Part shown: positions 11,973 to 20,417 of the stretch, piece by piece
How the letters are laid out: every line of letters starts with the position of its first letter
Numbering within the stretch: the first letter of the stretch is position 1
Source of the DNA: Clytia hemisphaerica
Lineage: Eukaryota > Cnidaria > Hydrozoa > Leptothecata > Clytiidae
Length of the DNA stretch: 64,000 nt
NCBI GenBank assembly: GCA_902728285.1
Contig: CACVBU010000185.1
Location: 986,845 to 1,050,844 of the forward strand
Reading direction: 5' to 3'
The notes under the pieces: generated by a model
What the model saw: only the letters and a program-made list of their open reading frames with translations
Told to the model about the DNA's origin: nothing
Databases searched by the model: none
Position numbers and translations under genes: made by a program

Positions 11973-12585
11973 TTAATAACAAGGCTTGCTGCCTCCAAAA
12001 TACTGAAATTGAAAAACATCCAAAGCCTCAGAAATGTAACAAACTAGGATTTAGCCAAGCATACTTAATTTGCCATGTCTTTCCTCGTACTTTTAGAAAA
12101 CAGATTTCAATACAAAAATGCACACTGAATTATCTTTCCAGGGGGTATTGCTTAAACAATGATATTTTCCCCTCGATGGCAATGTCAGAACAGCCGCATT
12201 AAAGTAACCTGAGATCAGATTGTGACTGTTTTCTGTCCACCTACACTTAAGCCCTAAAGGGATGTGTGAAAACAAAACAATCTGACGAATATGCATCTCG
12301 AAATCGTAAGGACCGCGTTCGTCTAAAAGGACTAGGAATGACATCAAAGTTGCGTGATTGCGTTTATGAATAGGGCGCCGTATCAATTTTTGACTTTCTG
12401 GCGCGCAGCTAGATTCTTGTTGTAGAATTTTCCGCGGGAGGACTATTTTCCTCAGATGTTTAATTTTCAAGCGCCTTCCGAGGTCTACCGTGCGCGTAAG
12501 AAAATTATCAACATCTGTTATCAGGTTAAAGTTGCTGAAACGAAGGAGGCAACTTTAGTATAGAGAACTACAGCCTTTTTTATTC

Positions 12586-13656
12586 CCCTGGTAAAAATTC
12601 TTGAAAAGTTCTTGAAAGGATCTTATCAAGAAACTTTGCTTATTCTTTTTCAGTTTCTTACTACGAACGTGCCAAGATCTTTCAAGATCTTTAACGATCT
12701 GATAAGACTTTTTTATAAGTTTTGAATAAGATTCTTGTCCCTTACAGTGATTCAAGATCTTGTCGGAATCTTAAGTAAAAATAAGTCTACGACCGCAGTT
12801 CCACCCGAAGGTAGAGGATGGTGCCACTCTTTCTCCCTGGATTGCTCCACTTACCCTTGATCCTTCTCTTAATTGCTGAGCATCAAGCAGAGAGGTATCA
12901 AGTACCATTTTGGGACTCTTTGGCATGACCCGGCTGGGGGTTGAACCCACAACCTTGCGCACCGTAGGCGGATGCTCTACCACTGCACTACGGTCGCTGA
13001 CAGAATCTTACTACTATTCCCCTACAGTTATTGAATAAAAGCCGAAAGCTTCGCTCGAGTGACAGCATTTAACTGATGACCTCGTGAATACTTCCCATTA
13101 ATCATCCAAGCATTAATACAGTCAATGATAACAACCACACAAAAGAAAAACCACTTACCATATTTCGAAGCTGACCAAAAACTGATTCGTAAATATTATC
13201 CTAAGAGATTGCTCTCCTTGAATCTAAAGACTCCTTCTTATGAAAAACAATCATAACCAGAAATTTATGTGTTTTTAAGATTCTTAACCCGAACTTGATT
13301 AAGAACCACTAAAAATCTTAAAGCTTCTTGGCACATAATAGTTAGTTAAGATTTGGAAAGTCTCTTTATAAAAACTTTATAAGTTACGCAAAGAATCTTA
13401 AAATAATTTATGGCTCAAGATTTCGTAAGATTCTGCTTAAAAAGAACTTAATAAGAAATAATAAATTTTCTTACTATAAATATGCGGAAAGAATCTTGAC
13501 AATTCTTAACAATTTATTTACAAGATCTTTAAAGATCTTTTTGTTGGAAGAAATTTTCAAGATTGCCTAAGAATCGTTGTAAGATCTTACAAAGATTTTT
13601 AAAGATTCTTACTTATTAAAGATCTTGAAAGATCTTATCAAGAATTTTTACCAGGG
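12586..13656. mobile_element. Non-autonomous DNA element with CCCTGGTAAAAATTC ends
   Basis: The left end CCCTGGTAAAAATTCTTGA is inverted at the right as TCAAGAATTTTTACCAGGG (ending at 13656). Both halves are rich in AAGATCTT palindromes that extend the inverted repeats for well over 100 bp. A SINE (12774-13000) is inserted in it, so this element is the older of the two. No transposase frame. Target duplication unclear (TC on both sides). Confidence 0.6.
12774..13000 (-). mobile_element. tRNA-headed SINE with target-site duplication
   Basis: Read on the minus strand the unit begins TCAGCGACCGTAGTGCAGTG, with an A-box-like TAGTGCAGTGG and a B-box GGTTCAACCCC about 45 bases apart, followed by an unrelated ~150-bp body ending in TTATTTTTACT. 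It is flanked by CGGAATCTTA (12764-12773) and CAGAATCTTA (13001-13010), a 10-bp duplication with one mismatch. That marks a retroposed SINE rather than a functional tRNA gene. The head resembles a tRNA with an ACG-type anticodon loop (weak). Confidence 0.7.
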
Positions 13657-14585
13657 TCATGAAGTTTAATTTTACGGACAAATTTGATAATAAAGTATTG
13701 TACGATATAGTAACGTTAACTGTGATCGAAAATATGTATTGAATAAAAAACCAAGAAAAATTTTAATTTAACAAAGCTACAAAAATTACTACAAGGAATA
13801 TTCTAAAGCGAGATTTTCTTCATTTTTGTTTTCAACACCAATCGAACGAGTCTGGTGTTGAGCTTCATGACAATGGCACCCAATGTACGTTGTTTTCTCT
13901 CCATCGCTTTCATCTTAACCAACAATACTAAGAAGAAAATTTACACAGATTAAGTCTCTAGCTGAAACGCTAGTTTATCCATATGTTGATATCCTCTGCA
14001 CATTTTTTTATATAGGCAACCAGGTTGCTAAGGCTCGAGCATTAGAATTAGCCAAATTTTTCACCGTTTCGTAAAGTAAAATTTAAATATTTCGAACGAT
14101 ATAAACCATGTCCCGATAAGCACATATATGGTGTAATATCAGGCACGGTCAAAGTAAATTTTTTCAAAAATGAGCTAAATGCTTTGCAATTCCAGCCCTA
14201 ACCAGAAATTGGAGTAGCTTATAGAAAATGTGTATCCTCTAAGACATTCAACCAAAATTTCCATTCGCATTCCTGAATACCGATTACAGTAGTTATTTTT
14301 GCCTACCCAACAAAGTTAGGTAAATAAACTTAAATCATCAAAAAAAGAAGATACTTCGACCGGTGTACGTTTCGTAAGATTTAATTTCTCGAATTTTTGC
14401 CAATTTTTGCGAAAAAAAACTCGCGAAATAACGTGAGAGCGCCAACTCGCAAATTTAAATCCACGCAAAATTGTTCAAAATAATGACTGTGAAAATGAAC
14501 CAAAATTTTTCGGCTCACGAAATTAAATCTTGCAAAAGCTTGCTCGATTAAAGGAACTCTCGATATTTTAAAGGATTTCATATTA

Positions 14586-15849
14586 CACTGCAAAAAATCA
14601 TTTCTTGTTAGAAGAAAAAAAATAACGAGTTAAGTAAAAACTTACTTAAGATGAGAAATATTTTCTATTCCGATAGGTAAGAAAAATTTTCTTAAAATTC
14701 TTTTAAGATAATTTTTCTTATACCATTAAGAAAATTTTTCTTATGTCAAGTATTTTTTACTTAACTTTATAAATAAATATTTTCTTGTGATGAGAAAATA
14801 TCTTCTTTAATTTTCTTAAATCAAGAAAAAGTTCACATAAATTATCGGTAATAGAATACGCTACTATTTATAAGAAAAAGGAAAATATTACTATAAGAAA
14901 TATTTTTATAAATTGTTAGAGCACCAGATAAAGTAGCTGGAAGACCTGGAATTTTATACACAACATAAATAGATTTTCATGGATAGTCACTCACTTTTCA
15001 CTCTATCATACAGCTGAGCTTATAAAATATTTATGGCTGGTACTAAAAACAGCACTGGTTAAAGCACTTGAAAGTAGACCACATCCATGAATTTTACTAA
15101 ATACCACTGACTCGTTCTTTCCCATTTTTACCTTCATACAGCTAAGCGAAAATCGTTATGGCTGGTACTACAAACAGCACCGTTTAAAGTACTTGAGAAT
15201 AGACCACATCCATGAATTTTCCTGAATACGCTGTCTTACTTATTCCTTTCCATTTCCTTCAATAAAATTTGCTTAAAGATTTGCTTTACATGTATCAGCT
15301 TATAACTGTGGTATGTTATAGCTTTACAGGCAAAAAAGCAATAAATAAACGATAAAGTAACAATGAAAGAAAAATACTTATCTTTTAAGTTTTTGAAGAC
15401 ACGTCTTCTCGCACCGCGTGCTTTTTTGAAAATTAAAATTTTACACTCAACAAACCTATATCTTCTCATAGCATTTTGGTACTATCTTTTCGTCAATTTC
15501 CAGAGAAACATTTTTTCAAATGTTTATTCGAAAGATAAAAGAAATATGTTAATAGGAGTAAAAGCCTATTGTTAAAAAATACGCTTGCTATTAATTTTCG
15601 CCCTTTTTAAGAAAATTTAAGAAAATTAATATTGTAATTTTCTTAACATAAGAAAAATATTGACAAAATCTTTACAGTAAGATTATTTTTCTTGAGCGAA
15701 GAATTCAGTATTTCGACTTTTGAAAATTCTAAGAAAATGAAAAACATTGAAATGGCGTTTTCTTGTATTAAGACTTAATTCCTTATTAGGAGTTTAACTT
15801 TCTTGCTATAAGATGTGTGACTTTCTTTAAGAAATGATTTTTTGCAGTG
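14586..15849. mobile_element. TA-flanked non-autonomous element, CACTGCAAAAAATCATTTCTT ends
   Basis: A 1,264-bp unit starts CACTGCAAAAAATCATTTCTT and ends AAGAAATGATTTTTTGCAGTG, flanked by TA on both sides (14584-14585, 15850-15851), as in Tc1/mariner-type insertions. Long AAGAAAATTTTCTTA-type subterminal inverted repeats follow. The middle contains two direct copies (~120 bp, about 14980-15215) around TGGCTGGTACTA and GACCACATCCATGAATTTT. No transposase frame. Its right end runs into the last codons of the gene at 15775-16792. Confidence 0.75.
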
Positions 15850-16792
15850 TAACAATAACTCACTTCGAATGATAGCAGAGAGTTTTGGTTTTCTGATTTT
15901 TCCATGGGTTGTTGTTTCGCGAGTTGGCTTTGTTGTGAGAATTTCTTCTGTCATGCGCAGTTCTTCAGTGGAGATGTCAGTTGTCATGGTAACTATACCT
16001 TTGGTTGTCTCAGCATTGTCAGTCGATTGAATGTTTTCTGAAGTTGTTACAGGGATTTCATCGGTTGAGCTTGATTGAATATTCTCACTTGTTTGATCGG
16101 GTTCAATTGTTTCGGGAATATTTTCGGTGGATGCTTTAGGTTCGTCAGAAGTTGTCACAAGAATTTCGGTAGCAGTTGTCGGAATAATTTCGGCTTTTGG
16201 GGTAATCTCGGTAGTAGTTTGCGTAGTTGGAATCGTCTCAGTCGAAGTAGTCGACGTCGAAATGCGTTTCGTCGGAGCCATATTTTCATCTCCATTATAA
16301 ACCAGGTGTCCAACACCTTGGCTGTCCAGATCCTCTAATTCTTCAAAAATTTCGTCCTCATCATCGGCCACTGAATTAACAACAAAATCGACATCTTGAT
16401 AAAGATCGTCGTTGTCATCTGTCGGGTTCTGAAAGAGGTCATTTTTGTAATGGTCGATTGTCTTCGATTGGGTGATCACTATAATGCGAAAGGTAGGCTA
16501 AGTAAATATAAAAGCTTTTTAACGAAAGTCTGGAACAAATCTAGCATAATTAGAGGCGTTTTCAAAATATTATCCGACAATGAAAACTGTTAAAATTCCA
16601 TATAAAGCACATAAAACTGAGGTATACCAGACTCTTCTTCATAGGAATAGCAAAAAGGAGTTTCTCTAATTTGACATAAGAACCTAAGTTTTATATTCTG
16701 AAAATTAAACAATCATGTGAAAAACATTTGAACTCATAAGGTTTTCACTTACCAAAAAATACACAAAAAGTTGCAACTACGAGAATATTCAT
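15775..16792 (-). CDS. Secreted Thr-rich mucin-like protein (247 aa), transposon-derived C-terminus
   Basis: Exon 1 (16792-16753) encodes MNILVVATFCVFF, then a GTAAGT donor. Exon 2 starts at 16478 after an AG, with agreeing phase, and completes a signal peptide (FFGVITQS). The mature protein has an acidic stretch (residues ~27-65, rich in D/E) followed by ~110 residues dominated by Thr, Ser, Glu and Pro with motifs such as TTSTETIPTTQ and TTSENIQS. These would be O-glycosylation substrates, so a secreted mucin-type role is likely. The last 24 codons and the stop lie inside the terminal repeat of the element at 14586-15849 and encode a basic, Lys/Ser-rich tail. The original C-terminus was therefore replaced or the gene was broken. 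It is divergent from the repeat-protein gene at 17171 with ~380 bp between starts. Confidence 0.7.
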
Positions 16793-17077
16793 CGTTTCAA
16801 TCTCCTAGCGTCGAGTAGAGTTCTCAAACTGACTTTATTTGTCGCAATGTTGATTTGATTTTTTACCCTTTTTATGTGTTGTCAATTAATTCCATTGAAC
16901 CTCAAAGGAAAATCTAAATTTTGATTTAGTCTCTTGATCAAAAATATTATTGCCTTTTGTATTTTTTGTCACCTGAGAATTCTTAATGCAACACTTTTTT
17001 AATCATTTGGGACTTCTTCAAGATCGAACTGATCTCCCAAGAGAGCATATTCTTTTAACGCCCACTTAATTTTAAAC

Positions 17078-17086
17078 TATAAAAAG
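17078..17086 (+). promoter_or_regulatory. Candidate TATA box
   Basis: TATAAAAAG lies 85 bases before the ATG at 17171, leaving room for a short 5' leader. It is the best TATA match in the divergent intergenic region 16793-17170. Confidence 0.5.
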
Positions 17087-17170
17087 AGTAGAAATTTATG
17101 AAGCCACTAAGCACTTTGAAGGAACAAATGTTTAGTGAGAAATTTGCGTGACAGCCTTATCGATATCAAG

Positions 17171-18290
17171 ATGAAACTCTTTTCAACTGCAATGTTTATC
17201 CTTTTGGTCAACATCTCCATGCTGGAAACAAGGTCCATCAGTGATAAAGAACTAAGTAAGTGCTAAAGTATTATTTGATTCAGTTTTTGTTAAGGTGAAT
17301 ATCAAATTAACTTTTAATAAATGTATAAACTTCTCATGAAAAACTCTGGATATCAATGATCATAGCAAAATTTTAAGAACGGGAAAAATTTTTTCTTTCT
17401 ATTCAGTCGAACTACTGAAAGATGCTTTGAACCAAGACGCGCAAGGACCCAAGTCGTTCGTCCAAGGTGGAGACGCTCAAGGACCCAAGTCGTTCGTCCA
17501 AAGTGGAGACGCTCAAGGATCCAAGTCGTTCGTCCAAGGTGGAGATGCTCAAGGATCCAAGTCGTTCGTCCAAGGTGGAGATGCCCAAGGACCCAAGTCG
17601 TTCGTCCAAGGTGGAGACGCCCAAGGACCCAAATCGTTCGTCCAAGGTGGAGACGCTCAAGGACCCAAGTCGTTCGTCCAAGGCGGAGATGCCCAAGGAC
17701 CCAAGTCGTTCGTCCAAGGCGGAGACGCCCAAGGACCCAAGTCGTTCGTCCAAGGCGGAGACGCTCAAGGACCCAAGTCGTTCGTCCAAGGCGGAGACGC
17801 TCAAGGACCCAAGTCGTTCGTCCAAGGTGGAGACGCCCAAGGACCCAAGTCGTTCGTCCAAGGTGGAGACGCTCAAGGACCCAAGTCGTTCGTCCAAGGT
17901 GGAGACGCTCAAGGACCCAAGTCGTTCGTCCAAGGTGGAGACGCTCAAGGACCCAAGTCGTTCGTCCAGGTGGAGACGCTCAAGGACCCAAGTCGTTCGT
18001 CCAAGGTGGAGACGCTCAAGGACCCAAGTCGTTCGTCCAAGGTGGAGACGCTCAAGGACCCAAGTCGTTCGTCCAAGGTGGAGACGCTCAAGGACCCAAG
18101 TCGTTCGTCCAAGGTGGAGACGCTCAAGGACCCAAGTCGTTCGTCCAAGGTGGAGACGCTCAAGGACCCAAGTCGTTCGTCCAAGGTGGAGACGCTCAAG
18201 GACCCAAGTCGTTCGTCCAAGGTGGAGACGCTCAAGGACCCAAGTCGTTCGTCCAAGGTGGAGACGCTTTACTTCCTTACGATAGACTAG
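17171..18290 (+). CDS. Secreted 12-residue-repeat protein with an in-array frameshift
   Basis: Exon 1 (17171-17255) encodes a signal peptide (MKLFSTAMFILLVNIS...) and ends in phase 1 at GTAAGT. Exon 2 begins at 17407 after TATTCAG. It reads a short linker (ELLKDALNQ), then 23 tandem 36-bp units encoding GGDAQGPKSFVQ. After about 15 units one A is missing (between 17968 and 17969, CCAGG where all other units have CCAAGG). Reading therefore shifts and the remaining units become VETLKDPSRSSK, with a stop at 18288-18290. In the unshifted frame the array would lead into a basic tail stopping at 18350-18352, which looks like the ancestral end. No domain beyond the repeats is recognised. Gly/Gln/Pro/Lys-rich repeats with a signal peptide suggest a structural or adhesive secreted protein; this is inference. 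The deletion may be real or an assembly/sequencing error. Confidence 0.7.
17436..18262. repeat. 36-bp tandem array, 23 units
   Basis: Unit GACGCTCAAGGACCCAAGTC plus GTTCGTCCAAGGTGGA. From GAC at 17436 to GAC at 18263 is 827 bases, exactly 23 x 36 minus 1, and the missing base is at 17968/17969. Units 1-15 vary at a few positions (GCT/GCC, GGT/GGC, GGA/GGT), while the units after the deletion are essentially identical, pointing to recent homogenisation of the 3' half. All three forward frames and at least one reverse frame are open. Confidence 0.95.
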
Positions 18291-18412
18291 TTAAAAATCA
18301 ACGTACTATTAAAAAGGACAAAGATGTAGTTATTAATGTTAATGTCTGTTAGAATTATGCAATTTATATTTTGTTTGGTTACTTGTACACTATAGAAATA
18401 ATTATTCACATA

Positions 18413-18418
18413 AATAAA
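18413..18418 (+). terminator. Poly(A) signal of the repeat-protein gene
   Basis: AATAAA lies 61 bases after the unshifted stop codon and 123 bases after the shifted one, in an AT-rich stretch. It is the first canonical signal downstream. Confidence 0.5.
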
Positions 18419-18502
18419 AAAATGGAAAAAAAGGAATTATTTTTCAACAACAATTTCGAATTTCCAAAGTCTTTTTGGGGAATCAAAATCTAATCAAGAC
18501 AG

Positions 18503-19193
18503 CTCGGGTAAGTTATGGCATGTCTTAAATTTACCATAATTTTTAGATCGCATTAGTCGACAGAAAATGACCAAACAAATGACTGAACATGAAGGGTACT
18601 ATGATGTAGTTTCTAACCTGATGTGTAACCTAATTGTTATTTCGCTGATTTTCGCGAAAAACCGCAAAAACTGATTATTACGTATTAATCGATGACGTCA
18701 TCAAAACTAAAAATTGAATTTCTCAAGAATGGTTTATCCAATTGTTTTCAAACTTTCACCAAAGATGTATCTTACTAATGTCCATCATTTGAAAAAAGAT
18801 TTTTCCGAATTTTTGATGACGTCGGCAGAAAATAGGATTTTTCGTTTTTCCCTAATTTCTGCTGACGTCATCAAAATTTCGAAAAAAAAATTTTTTCAAA
18901 TGATCGACTTTAGTAAGATACATCTTTGGTGAAAGTTTGAAGACAATTGGATAAACCATTCTTGAGAAATTCAATTTTTAGTTTTGATGACGTCATCGAT
19001 TATTACGTAATAATCAGTTTTTGCGGTTTTTCGCGAAAATTAGCGAAAAAACAATTAGGTTACACATCAGGTTAGAAACTACATCATAGTACCCTTCATG
19101 TTCAGTCATTTGTTTGGTCATTTTCTGTCGACTAATGCGATCTAAAAATTATGGTAATTTTCAGTTTTTGAGACATGCCATAACTTACCCGAG
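18503..19193. repeat. 691-bp near-perfect palindrome (foldback element)
   Basis: The left end CTCGGGTAAGTTATGGCATG is inverted at the right as CATGCCATAACTTACCCGAG. The arms (~330 bp each) match almost base for base throughout, for example AAGATGTATCTTACTAATG against the complement near 18912. GATGACGTCATC lies in both arms (near 18693 and 18986). The spacer around 18800-18890 is short and contains two related GATGACGTC sites. It has no protein features. RNA from it would fold into one long hairpin. It lies between the repeat-protein gene and the 3' end of the fucosyltransferase gene. Confidence 0.85.
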
Positions 19194-19635
19194 AGTTTCT
19201 TTTGGATTTACAGTAATTTAAAACTTTTCAATCTACCCAGATGGGCGAAAAATGTGGTCAAACAAAAATTGTTTAGCTTAGTTAATGAAGGTTTAATTAC
19301 ACTGATAATGCTTACTTTCTCAATCGTGAAGTTTCTTGTCTATATTCTGAAGGATAAATTAAATAAAAAGAATTAAATACGTATTTTGACTTAGTCTCAG
19401 CACTTTTGTTTTGCAAATAGATTTGCCTATAATATCAGGAAATCTCTACCTTAAAATTGTTTCGCGATTTACTTGTATTCACTACGATTTTGTGCATTTT
19501 GTTGATTGATCTATCAGGTTACCATGGAAGTGGAATAAAAGAATAAGTGTCTATTAGAACAAATTACTAAATTTTACAGAACGTCACAAAAGAGCATTCG
19601 GAACTTCCGAAAAGAGATCGCAGAGCAATTAAAGT

Positions 19636-19860
19636 CTGTCTCAAAAATATGTGGACACTCATTTATGCTATGTTAGTAAGCTATATACCGTTGGAAAGAT
19701 ATTTCCAAGGAGAATGTCCAAAAGGATATGGGTTTTTTGAAAAGTTTGAAATTGAAGAAGAAAAATGAAAATAAAAAAAATGAAGATTTTTTCAACTGTT
19801 TTAAAAATGACCCTAATAGTTTGCACAAGTACTCTTAAAAAGATTTTATCAAAAGTCAAA
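19636..19860. repeat. Diverged relative of the 21145-22982 terminal repeat
   Basis: TTGGAAAGATATTTCC, a TTTGAAAAGTTTGAAATTGAA stretch, then GAAGAAAAATGAAAAT and AAAAATGAAGAT occur in the same order and spacing as in the inverted repeats of the ORF1-like unit at 21145-22982. Only one arm is seen here. Confidence 0.35.
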
Positions 19861-20417
19861 AAGTTTCAAGTCGTTTTAAATTTTTTCCGAGATATACACA
19901 AAAGAACTCCAGCGTGGTAGATTACCCCACCTAGGGCTAATAGGGTAATGACACTGCTAATATTTTTGTAATATAGTGTAACTTTTGTCAATAAAATGAC
20001 TGGCTACTTCAAATGTCACTTTTTTAACTTTAGAAAATTAGATATTTTCTACGGTGGAGAGAGTACAAACTCGATAATCCAAATTTATCTGGTCACCGGT
20101 CTTGGTAAGCTGGTCGTTGGCGCCATTTCTGGTCGATGTTTAGAAATTCTCTTAGTATGAGCACTTATGACGAGGTTTCCAGCGCAACTACCAAAAGCAG
20201 AATATAATTTCCATGGCACTAATTGCCCTGCAAGTAGCACAATTTTTGTCTGACCACCCGGTACAGTTCAGCTGCGATACTTTTTCATTAATTTAGTGGC
20301 ATACCTAAAATTATCACTAAAAATATCCTTTCATAATAAAGAGTAATTCAACGATATAAAAATTTCCGTAATATGTATCCATTTTTTCATTCTAGATTCT
20401 GATTTTTTTTGAATAAT

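Noticed and set aside
12771..12983. 70-codon minus-strand gene
   Set aside because: It lies entirely inside the SINE at 12774-13000.
12930..13000. Functional tRNA gene
   Set aside because: A and B boxes are present, but the stems are imperfect and the unit continues into a SINE body with target duplications.
17412..18256. Long antisense frames reading LSVSTLDERLGS repeats
   Set aside because: Reverse-strand shadows of the 36-bp array; the sense strand has the signal peptide, intron, TATA and poly(A) signal.
17436..18262. CRISPR-like array
   Set aside because: Units are directly contiguous with no unique spacers, and the array is part of a spliced eukaryotic gene with a signal peptide.
18714..18932. 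72-codon frame in the palindrome
   Set aside because: Lies across the foldback centre with no protein-like features.
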